Assembly (NCBI GenBank): GCA_902787415.1
Contig: CADAGG010000033.1
Location: forward strand, 1-13,046
Direction of reading: 5' to 3'
Source of the DNA: a methanogenic archaeon
GTDB taxonomy: Archaea > Thermoplasmatota > Thermoplasmata > Methanomassiliicoccales > Methanomethylophilaceae
DNA: 13,046 nt
Numbering within the stretch: the first letter of the stretch is position 1; every line of letters begins with the position of its first letter. Positions 1-5,943 of this stretch are shown piece by piece. The translations under genes and the position numbers were made by a program. The notes under the pieces are model-generated. The model did no database searches and was not told the DNA's origin. It was given only the letters and a program-made list of their open reading frames with translations.

Positions 1-501
1 GGACTGACCAGCGGACTCAGCGACTCCTCGGTCAATCTGGCACAGTATGGATTGGTCATGGACGCCTTCGACTGGGTCATCCTCCTGGCGGTGCTGTTCC
101 TGGCGATCTTCAGCGCCCTCGGGATCTGCATGATCCTCGGCGCCTTTACCAAGAACTACAAGATGGCGCAGACCATGACCCTGCCCATCAGCGGATTGGC
201 GCTCATCCCCATGTTCGTGTTCATGTTCTCCAGCTGGGAGAACCTCGGTATCATCGGTCAGGCCGTGATGTTCATCATCCCGTTCTCGCACCCGATGATG
301 GCCATGGACAACCTGATCTTCGGGAACCTCGGCATCGTACTGGCGGGAATCGCCTATCTGGTGGCGTTCGACATCATCATGATTCTTATCACGGTAAGGA
401 TATACAACTCAGACATACTGATCACCGGCCTCGGCCAGAACAAGACGGTGGTCAGATTACAGAAGATTTTCACGAAGAAGGGAGAACATGAGGACGAATG
501 A
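1..501 (+). CDS. ABC-2 type transporter permease, C-terminal part (5' truncated by window)
   Basis: The frame is open from base 1 to a TGA at 499-501, so the visible 166 residues are the C-terminal part of a longer protein. They hold about four strongly hydrophobic segments: VILLAVLFLAIFSALGICMI, then MTLPISGLALIPMFVFMFSS, then IIGQAVMFIIPFSHPMM, and finally IVLAGIAYLVAFDIIMILI. A short basic cytoplasmic tail ending KKGEHEDE follows. This pattern, with the proline-rich re-entrant PFSHPMMAMDNLIFGN loop and the RIYNSDILITG end, is typical of ABC-2/NatB-like (COG1668) export permeases, which pair with a separate ATPase to move drugs, ions or lipids out of the cell. The substrate cannot be told. 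The partner ATPase is presumably upstream, outside the window. The internal TTG at 52 is not a credible start, because the frame continues upstream of it. The end overlaps the next gene by 14 bp, suggesting co-transcription. Confidence 0.8.
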   Translation, partial: GLTSGLSDSSVNLAQYGLVMDAFDWVILLAVLFLAIFSALGICMILGAFTKNYKMAQTMTLPISGLALIPMFVFMFSSWENLGIIGQAVMFIIPFSHPMMAMDNLIFGNLGIVLAGIAYLVAFDIIMILITVRIYNSDILITGLGQNKTVVRLQKIFTKKGEHEDE

Positions 502-1483
502 GATACTCGGCAGGCTCCGCGGGAGCAAGAAGATCATCCTGACACACGGCAACTCCGACATGGATGCCATCGGTTCGGCGTACGCCCTCAAGAGCTGCTT
601 CGAACCTGCCGACATCTGGGCCCCCGCAGGCGTGGACCGCGTGGCGAGGATGGTGGCCGATAAGCTGGAGATCCCCATCCTGGAGACCGCCGACCTCAAG
701 GATTACGACCTCGTCGTGGTGGTGGACACATCCTCCCCCGACCTCCTCCAGACCGAGGGGCTCACGGTACCTCCGGACAGCCTGATCATCGACCATCACG
801 CACCCACCGGCAAATGGGAGGGCATGGATTTCAACTGCGACGAGTCCCGCACCTCGTGCTGCGAGATCGTCTACGACCTCATCACCGCCGCCGGTATCGA
901 GATGGACAGAAAGACCGGTCTGGCACTTCTCGGCGGGATGCTCACGGACAGCGGACACTTCCAATTCGCCGACAGCAGGATGCTGAGGACCTTCGCGGAC
1001 ATACTCGACAAGTGCCAGATACCCATGGACGAGGCTCTCCTCCTGGTCCGTGCACCCGTCAGCATGTCCGAGCGTTCCGCCGCCCTGAAGGCCGTCGGCC
1101 GTTCCAAGTTCGAGAAGGTCGGGGACATGATCGTCGCCGTCTCCTACGGAAGCAGCTTCGAGGCCGCCTCGTGCAGGGCGCTCATGGCGTCCGGGGCGGA
1201 CGTGGTGTTCGTGGGTTCCCAGCGGGACGAGGAGTTCCGCGTGAGCGCAAGGGCGACCCAGGAGATGGTCAGGAGAGGCATCAAGCTCGACGCCATCATG
1301 GGCCAGCTGAGCAAGGAGACCACCACCGACGGCGGAGGCCACGGCGGAGCCGCGGGCATGACCGGAGTGGGTGATGCTGAGGCCATGATCCACATGTGCA
1401 TGATGAAGACCATGGACGAATTCCGCAACATCAAGAAGAAGATGGAAGCGGAAAGGGACTCGCCGGGTTCCCCCGGCGAGTGA
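488..1483 (+). CDS. DHH/DHHA1 family phosphoesterase (NrnA/RecJ-like)
   Basis: This is a 331-residue protein of the DHH superfamily, Mn-dependent phosphodiesterases or phosphatases acting on short oligonucleotides, pAp or cyclic dinucleotides. The motifs are in the canonical order: motif I THGNSDMDAIGSA with H20, D24 and D26; motif II VVVVDTSS with D80; motif III IIDHH with D102-H103-H104; motif IV GGMLTDSGHF with D154. The C-terminal DHHA1 substrate-binding motif GGGHGGAAG lies at 282-290. Length and organisation fit the NrnA-like (oligoribonuclease/pAp phosphatase) branch rather than full-length RecJ. The exact substrate (nano-RNA, pAp or c-di-AMP) is not decided by sequence alone. The ATG at 488 overlaps the end of the upstream permease gene and is preceded by GGGAG at 480-484, a close-spaced Shine-Dalgarno, so translational coupling is likely. 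The last codons and the stop lie inside a strong hairpin. Confidence 0.9.
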   Translation: MRTNEILGRLRGSKKIILTHGNSDMDAIGSAYALKSCFEPADIWAPAGVDRVARMVADKLEIPILETADLKDYDLVVVVDTSSPDLLQTEGLTVPPDSLIIDHHAPTGKWEGMDFNCDESRTSCCEIVYDLITAAGIEMDRKTGLALLGGMLTDSGHFQFADSRMLRTFADILDKCQIPMDEALLLVRAPVSMSERSAALKAVGRSKFEKVGDMIVAVSYGSSFEAASCRALMASGADVVFVGSQRDEEFRVSARATQEMVRRGIKLDAIMGQLSKETTTDGGGHGGAAGMTGVGDAEAMIHMCMMKTMDEFRNIKKKMEAERDSPGSPGE

Positions 1484-1501
1484 TAAACTTCTTAATTGTT
1501 T
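1458..1501 (+). terminator. Hairpin plus T-rich tail between convergent genes
   Basis: A perfect 10-bp inverted repeat, ACTCGCCGGG (1458-1467) and CCCGGCGAGT (1472-1481), has a 4-nt loop TTCC. On the plus strand it is followed by the T-rich stretch ending CTTAATTGTTTT. The right arm runs into the TGA stop (1481-1483) of the DHH gene, so the stem is itself coding. It sits between that gene and the convergent tyrS, whose TGA is complementary to 1502-1504. The T-rich side favours termination of the plus-strand transcript. The minus-strand side has no comparable T run. Archaeal termination depends mainly on T tracts, so the role of the stem is inference. Confidence 0.6.
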
Positions 1502-2596
1502 TCAGCGGAGCTTTCCGAGACCCTTCAGGATCTCGACCACCCTGTCGTAGTTCTCGGGGTGTGCCGCGAAGAACTCGTTGACGGGTGCCAGAACCCTGTT
1601 GATGCCGTCTGCGACCCCTGCCTTGAGGTCTACGGGTCCGAGGGCTCCGGAGAAGTATGCCTCGGTGAGGGCCTCGTAGGAGTCGTAGGACACGTTGCCG
1701 CCGTACTTCTCGGGACGCTCGATGTCCATCCTGCCGAACCTGGGGAAGATGATGTACTTGGCGATCATCAGCATGGGGTTGGTGCCCTCGTTCTCCTTCT
1801 CGGGGGGACAGTAGGCCTTCTTGATCTTCTGCCTGACGGAGTCGGGGGTGTCGTGGATGTTGATGCTGCTGGTGGGGTCGCTCTTCGACATCTTCATGTC
1901 GATCATGGCCGCGGACTGCTCGTCCATGGACTTGGCCTCCTCGCGGACGGTCTTGTCCTTGGCACCGTCGCCGTTCATCCTCGCTCCGCCCTTCAGTCCG
2001 GGGAGCAGAGGGGTGTGGATGGCGATGGGCTTCTTCCATCCGAATTTCTCGGCGACCTCGCGGGCCAGCATGTTGACCCTTCTCTGGTCGATTCCGGCGT
2101 AAGCGACATCGACTCCGAGCTGGAACATGTCGACGCACTGCATGAGGGGGTAGATGATCTTGGAGGAGTCCAGCTCTGCCTCGTCCTCCTTCCTTCCCAT
2201 GATGGTCATGGTCCTCTTGATCCTGGAAAGGGAGGTGATCTTTCCGACCTTGATGATGTTCTCCCAGTAGGAGAGGTCGTTGACGACGTCCTGCGCGTAC
2301 CTGAACTCCACCTTGTCGGCGGGTACTCCGAGAGCGACGAAGCAGTCCTCCATGTACCTGGCGACCGCACGGATGTTGTCGAGGTTTCCTCCCACCTTGT
2401 CGTTGATGGATGCGTGCCAGTCGGCCCAGAGGATGATTACCTTGAATCCCGCGTCGCAGAGATCCTTGATCTTTGCGGTGACCAGCGCCCATCCCATGTG
2501 GACGATTCCGGATGGCTCGAAACCGATATAGGCCAGAGGCTGCTCCTTGGTCTCCAGGACGGTCCTGAGCTCTTCCTCGCTCACGACTAAGCGCAA
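1502..2596 (-). CDS. tyrS: Tyrosyl-tRNA synthetase, archaeal type
   Basis: This class I aminoacyl-tRNA synthetase charges tRNA-Tyr with tyrosine in the cytoplasm. The archaeal/eukaryotic-type signature is clear. YIGFEPSG starts at residue 23, the HIGH-equivalent HMGW is at 33-36, and YPLMQCVDMFQLGVDVAYAGIDQRR carries the tyrosine-binding Y149, Q153, D156 and Q171. The KMSKS loop is at 235-239, with the downstream RQKIKKAYCPPE and NPMLMIAKYIIFPR. At 364 residues the protein is slightly long in the loop before KMSKS and short at the N-terminus. The only in-frame start is TTG at 2596, because a TGA lies 18 nt further upstream in this frame. Archaeal relatives usually have about 10-15 more residues before the VVSEEEL segment. 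A different frame just upstream encodes MTVEERLAL, which resembles that missing N-terminus, so the true 5' end is uncertain. The gene is convergent with the DHH gene, with an 18-bp gap. Confidence 0.93.
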   Translation of the reverse strand: MRLVVSEEELRTVLETKEQPLAYIGFEPSGIVHMGWALVTAKIKDLCDAGFKVIILWADWHASINDKVGGNLDNIRAVARYMEDCFVALGVPADKVEFRYAQDVVNDLSYWENIIKVGKITSLSRIKRTMTIMGRKEDEAELDSSKIIYPLMQCVDMFQLGVDVAYAGIDQRRVNMLAREVAEKFGWKKPIAIHTPLLPGLKGGARMNGDGAKDKTVREEAKSMDEQSAAMIDMKMSKSDPTSSINIHDTPDSVRQKIKKAYCPPEKENEGTNPMLMIAKYIIFPRFGRMDIERPEKYGGNVSYDSYEALTEAYFSGALGPVDLKAGVADGINRVLAPVNEFFAAHPENYDRVVEILKGLGKLR

Positions 2597-2668
2597 GTCT
2601 CTCTTCCACTGTCATGCTGTTTGATGCCATCGTTATCGACAACCGTTGTGGTACGGATATGCTCCTCC

Positions 2669-2734
2669 CTTAAAATAATAAGGGCGGGCGGCCTTGAAAA
2701 AACCGTTACCGAGTTAATAAAGTCGGTATATAAA
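2669..2734 (-). promoter_or_regulatory. Candidate tyrS promoter region (two TATA-like boxes)
   Basis: On the minus strand, TTTATATAC (2734-2726) is a textbook archaeal TATA box and would place a start site near 2704. A second A/T box, TTATTATTTTAAG (2681-2669), would place one near 2649, just upstream of the TTG (2642), ATG (2630) and ATG (2615) codons of the alternative tyrS frame. The first box also reads TATATAAA on the plus strand and could fire both ways. Which one is used is not known. The boxes are read directly; the start sites are inferred from usual archaeal spacing. Confidence 0.45.
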
Positions 2735-2834
2735 GGGCTTTATTATCGAAGATTATAGTTAAGCAAACTTTAGTATAATAGCAGTTAATAAAAAATTTAA
2801 TAAAATTTTTAGTAAAAATCATTTTGGTAAAATG

Positions 2835-2845
2835 AATATAAATAC
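2835..2845 (+). promoter_or_regulatory. TATA box of the fic gene (leaderless)
   Basis: AATATAAATAC is centred about 26 nt before the ATG at 2866. With usual archaeal spacing, transcription would start at or next to the A of the ATG, giving a leaderless message. This agrees with the absence of any Shine-Dalgarno sequence before the gene. The box is seen directly; the start site is inferred. Confidence 0.6.
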
Positions 2846-2865
2846 TACTTTATTAATATAAATAC
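2835..2865 (+). repeat. Direct repeat of an 11-mer, 20 bp apart, abutting the fic start codon
   Basis: AATATAAATAC occurs identically at 2835-2845 and 2855-2865, exactly 20 bp apart, which is about two helical turns. The second copy touches the ATG. The first copy is correctly placed to be the TATA box. The second would lie at the initiation region, so it may be an alternative TATA box or half of an operator placed on the same DNA face. The Fic C-terminus carries a winged-helix segment, so autoregulation is possible but unproven. Confidence 0.55.
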
Positions 2866-4008
2866 ATGGACGAATCCAGATTCGTTTCTTCCATATCCGG
2901 AGAGGTAAGATTCGATACGGATGGGATGTATGCCTATTTCCAACCGAATGAACTTCCTTTCAACCTGCAGATTGGAAAAGACACGATCAGGCAGTCACGT
3001 GAAGCGCTCATGGCACTAAGCAATCTGAACGGAAGAGTGTCGGGCATGGATGAAGAAAGGAAGAATATTCTTCTGAGTACGCTTGTACTTAAAGAATCGG
3101 TTCACAGTTCATCCATCGAGGGAACCAGATCCACGATAGGGGACATGTACCGTTCAGAGAAAGGGTCCGTGGATGAGACCGCTCGGAGGGATATCGAAGA
3201 GATCAATAATTATCGGGAAGCACTGCTCAATGGTATCGAACAGCTCCGGAACGGGAGAAAAATCGATATCAAGCTCCTCCACGATCTTCACAGGACCCTG
3301 CTGAAAGGTGTCCGCGGGAGCAATAAGTCAGCCGGAGAATTCTAATCCTCTGAGAATGCCATCGGTACAGCAGGAGATACTCTCGAGACTGCTAAAATGG
3401 TCCCAGCACCGCCTTCTGCGGTAGATCACCTCATCGACAATCTCCTGACATATATCGACTCCGATGAAGATCCCCTGATCAAAATCGCATTGGTACATTA
3501 CCAGTTTGAAACGATACACCCCTACAGGGACGGCAACGGTAGAATCGGGAGGCTGCTGATAATGCTGCTTCTGGAGAAGGAGGGGATCCTTACTTATCCA
3601 GCAATCTACCTCAGCGAGTACTTCGACAAGAACCGCGACCGTTACATCGACCTCCTGTTCGAAGTGAGCGCAGAAGACAGATTCCAGGAATGGTTCTCGT
3701 TCTTCCTCGGTGCTTTGAAAGAACAAACGAAAAAATCATTCGACATGATATCTGGCCTCGATTCTTACAGAAAACAGCTAAACTCCCTCTGCTGCAGCAA
3801 GACGGAAACCGATCTCGTAGACCTCCTGTTCGTCAACCCCTACATTACATCCAAGGATGTTATGGACAAATGCGGCATATCCTTACCCACGGCAACGAAA
3901 CTCATCTCCAAAATGGAATCCGCAGGCGTACTCAGGGAAGTCACCGGTCGGAAAAGGAACAGGCTGTACGTAGCAGACGGCATCATGGACATCCTCATGA
4001 GGAAATGA
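2866..4008 (+). pseudogene. Fic family AMP-transferase interrupted by one in-frame TAA
   Basis: The Fic fold transfers AMP (or a related group) from a nucleotide to target hydroxyls. Reading 2866-4008 in one frame gives a full-length protein of about 380 codons with a single stop, TAA at 3343-3345 (codon 160). The N-terminal part carries HSSSIEG (S81 to G86), matching the class II inhibitory motif (S/T)xxxE(G/N), then the Fic-core helices LLHDLHRTLLKGVRG. The TAA replaces the usual Arg in GEFR, the flap region. Downstream, ETAKMVPAPPSAVDHL and the catalytic HPYRDGNGRIGR (H218 to R229) are intact. The C-terminus is a winged-helix-like segment (SKDVMDKCGISLPTATKLISKM). Near the stop the usual QNWIG reads ENAIG, so decay may be wider than one base. 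Restart at ATG 3397 would give 203 residues lacking the first core helices, and no Shine-Dalgarno is well placed for it. Codon and base use are more A/T-rich than in the neighbours, suggesting transfer. Readthrough or a sequencing error are alternatives. Confidence 0.85.
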
Positions 4009-4020
4009 GTGCGAAAACGC

Positions 4021-4026
4021 TTATCC
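4021..4026 (+). promoter_or_regulatory. Weak TATA-like element of hpt
   Basis: TTATCC, preceded by AAAACGC, is centred about 25 nt before the ATG at 4048. There is no Shine-Dalgarno in between. The spacing matches the leaderless pattern of neighbouring genes, although the box itself is weak. Confidence 0.4.
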
Positions 4027-4047
4027 TGATGATGCGATACTCCTTCG

Positions 4048-4608
4048 ATGTATGACGATCTGGTGGAAAGCCTGGAATCCTCGCCCGTGGTAATGAAGAA
4101 CGGATACCCCTACTTCGTCCACCCGCTCACCGACGGCGTCCCCCATATGGATCCCAAGGTCCTGAAGGAGGTCCTCGCGTGGATGTATGATGCCTGCGAC
4201 TTCGACTGCGATTACCTCGTTGCACCTGAGGCCATGGGCATACCGCTGGCAGTTCCCGTATCTCTTGAGAAGGGCATCCCGTACACCGTCGTCAGGAAGA
4301 AGATCTACGGGCTGCCGGGAGAGGTTGTCTTCGAACAGAAGACGGGATATTCCGACAGCCGGATGAGCCTCAACGGCCTGAAGAAAGGCGACAGGGTCAT
4401 CATCATCGATGATGTGATAAGCACCGGGGGTACACTGGTGGCGCTCATCGAGGCGGTCAGGTCCACGGGAGCGGAGATTGTCGATATCCTCATCCCCGTC
4501 GAGAAGAACGACGGCAAGGACCTGGTCCTGGAGAGGACCGGGCTCAGGGTGAAGACCCTGGTCAGGGTATCGGTCGTCGACGGAAAGGTCCAATGCAGAA
4601 CCTGCTAA
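4048..4608 (+). CDS. hpt: Archaeal-type hypoxanthine/guanine phosphoribosyltransferase
   Basis: This 186-residue enzyme is expected to make IMP or GMP from hypoxanthine or guanine and PRPP (purine salvage, cytoplasm). The type I PRTase PRPP loop is VIIIDDVISTGGTL at 117-130, with the paired D121 and D122. The N-terminus SSPVVMKNGYPYFVHPLTDGVP is characteristic of the archaeal Hpt group, which resembles adenine PRTases more than bacterial HGPRTs. YLVAPEAMGIPLAVPVSLEKGIPYTVVRKKIYGLPGE is the central fold. Length is as usual for the family. The ATG at 4048 is supported by a TATA-like element 25 nt upstream and by the match of the N-terminus to relatives. It is the only gene here ending in TAA apart from the internal fic stop. 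Adenine specificity cannot be ruled out from sequence alone. Confidence 0.88.
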   Translation: MYDDLVESLESSPVVMKNGYPYFVHPLTDGVPHMDPKVLKEVLAWMYDACDFDCDYLVAPEAMGIPLAVPVSLEKGIPYTVVRKKIYGLPGEVVFEQKTGYSDSRMSLNGLKKGDRVIIIDDVISTGGTLVALIEAVRSTGAEIVDILIPVEKNDGKDLVLERTGLRVKTLVRVSVVDGKVQCRTC

Positions 4609-4621
4609 CTGTAATGCCCTC

Positions 4622-4630
4622 TTCTTAAAC
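4622..4630 (+). promoter_or_regulatory. TATA-like element of the TctA-family gene
   Basis: TTCTTAAAC is centred about 26 nt before the GTG at 4652 in a 43-bp gap with no Shine-Dalgarno. Its position supports the GTG start and a leaderless message. Confidence 0.45.
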
Positions 4631-4651
4631 CGTCCGTGCCGTGGACGGGAT

Positions 4652-5911
4652 GTGGGTCCCGACATCATCTTTTTGGTACTGTCCGCAGGCGTCATAGGCG
4701 CCGCCATCGGGACGTTCACGGGTTTGGTGCCGGGCATCCACGTCAACACGGCCGCCACCGTGCTCCTGGGGTCCTATCCCCTCATGGAAGGCATCGTATC
4801 CGGATTCTGCGACCCTTCCTTCACCCCCGTCCTGATATCCTGCTGCATCATGTCCGCGGCGACGGTCCATTCCTTCGTGGACTTCGTCCCGTCGGTGTTC
4901 ATAGGTGCCCCCGATCCCGACGATTCGCTGACCGTCCTGCCCGGGCACAGACTGCTCTCCGAGGGCCGGGGGATGGCCGCGGTGAGGGCCGCCGCCATCG
5001 GCAGCGCGGTAGGCTCCGTATCCGCTCTGGCACTGTCGGTCCCGCTGCAGTGGCTCATGCTCCGCGGAGGGTCGGAGATCATCGACTGCTTCACGTTGGG
5101 AGTGGTCACTGTGACCCTCCTCGTCATAGTCCTCGTGTCTGAGGACAGGCTCGTCGCGGCCGCTCTGCTGATCCTCACCGGGCTCATGGGCATGATCGTG
5201 AATTCCGGCACGATTCCCGTTTTCGGCATCATCGGCGGGGGTACGCTCCTGTTCCCCCTGCTGACCGGACTCTTCGGACTCCCTCTCCTGCTGGATACCG
5301 CTTCTGGAGGGAGGATCCCCGCACAGCGTGACGACGGGACCGATCCCGTGGGACCTGTCCCCGGGATCAGAGGGGTCGCCACGGGGATAATCGCAGGATG
5401 GTTCCCCGGGATCACCGCCACCGCCGGAGCGACATTGGCCTCCGCGGTGACCCGCGAGAACGACCCGACCAGGTTCATATCGATGACCGCCCGCATCGGA
5501 ACGGTGACATCCGTGTTCTCGGTGGTCACCCTCTCCGTCTCCGGCAGCGGGAGGTCGGGGCCGTGCATGGCGGTGAAACAGGTCATCGGGGAATCCCTGG
5601 GAGGGTTCTGCTCCGAGGCCTTCGTCCTGATTCTGATGAGCATGGCCCTCGCCTCGCTGCTCGGCTATGCGGCCACCATCGGCGCGGGGAAGATGATGGT
5701 CCGCGTCTCCGGCAGGATCTCCCCGGAGACCATGGGAAATGCGGTTCTGGCACTTATCGTGATCCTGGTGCTGCTGTTCACCGGGCCGTTCGGACTGGCC
5801 GTCCTCGTGATATCTGCGGCGGTAGGGCGCATCCCTCCCGCCCTCGGAGTAAGCAGGGTATGTCTGACGGGATGCCTGATGGTGCCTGTCGTCCTGAATA
5901 CGTTCCTGTGA
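4652..5911 (+). CDS. TctA/COG1784 family membrane transporter
   Basis: This is a 419-residue, very hydrophobic integral membrane protein, probably with 10 or more helices. Two similar re-entrant motifs occur: GTFTGLVPGIHVNTAATVL (20-38) and GIIAGWFPGITATAGATLA (245-263). This internal duplication and the FIGAPDPDDSLTVLPGHRLL loop (83-102) are hallmarks of the TctA superfamily (PF01970). In bacteria TctA is the large membrane subunit of tripartite tricarboxylate transporters. Here no TctB or periplasmic TctC gene is adjacent, so it belongs with the stand-alone archaeal COG1784 members, whose substrate is unknown to me. The start is GTG at 4652, chosen because it begins the first hydrophobic helix and has a TATA-like box 26 nt upstream. 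The ATG at 4650 is in another frame. It is a single gene between hpt and the MFS exporter. Confidence 0.82.
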   Translation: MGPDIIFLVLSAGVIGAAIGTFTGLVPGIHVNTAATVLLGSYPLMEGIVSGFCDPSFTPVLISCCIMSAATVHSFVDFVPSVFIGAPDPDDSLTVLPGHRLLSEGRGMAAVRAAAIGSAVGSVSALALSVPLQWLMLRGGSEIIDCFTLGVVTVTLLVIVLVSEDRLVAAALLILTGLMGMIVNSGTIPVFGIIGGGTLLFPLLTGLFGLPLLLDTASGGRIPAQRDDGTDPVGPVPGIRGVATGIIAGWFPGITATAGATLASAVTRENDPTRFISMTARIGTVTSVFSVVTLSVSGSGRSGPCMAVKQVIGESLGGFCSEAFVLILMSMALASLLGYAATIGAGKMMVRVSGRISPETMGNAVLALIVILVLLFTGPFGLAVLVISAAVGRIPPALGVSRVCLTGCLMVPVVLNTFL

Positions 5912-5915
5912 AAAA

Positions 5916-5924
5916 TTTTATATT
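5916..5924 (+). promoter_or_regulatory. TATA box of the MFS gene
   Basis: TTTTATATT is centred about 24 nt before the ATG at 5944, in a 32-bp gap directly after the TctA-family stop codon. No Shine-Dalgarno is seen. The placement predicts a separate, leaderless transcript for the exporter. Confidence 0.55.
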
Positions 5925-5943
5925 CTTACCATATGGAACGCCT

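Larger units (their letters stand above)
2597..2865. other. AT-rich divergent intergenic region between tyrS and fic
   Basis: These 269 bases contain no gene that I can support. The tyrS-proximal part has normal composition and includes the small palindrome ACAAC-C-GTTGT (2639-2649). From about 2695 onward it becomes very A/T-rich. The repeat AGTTAATAAA occurs twice (2712-2721 and 2783-2792), with a related TTTAATAAAA at 2796-2805, and further A/T runs extend to 2834. It carries the promoters of both flanking divergent genes. The sharp fall in GC against the surrounding genes marks the left edge of the foreign-looking fic segment. Confidence 0.6.

Noticed and set aside
1496..2590. 364-codon plus-strand frame opposite tyrS
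   Set aside because: It mirrors tyrS almost exactly. The plus-strand protein has no recognisable motif, while the minus-strand protein has all TyrRS signatures.
3343..3345. Recoding of the fic stop as pyrrolysine
   Set aside because: Pyrrolysine uses TAG; this codon is TAA, and no special context or stem is visible next to it.
5398..5943. Long N-terminal extension of the MFS frame
   Set aside because: It overlaps the TctA-family gene, reads as Arg/Gly/Pro/His-rich noise, and lies before the TATA box at 5916-5924.
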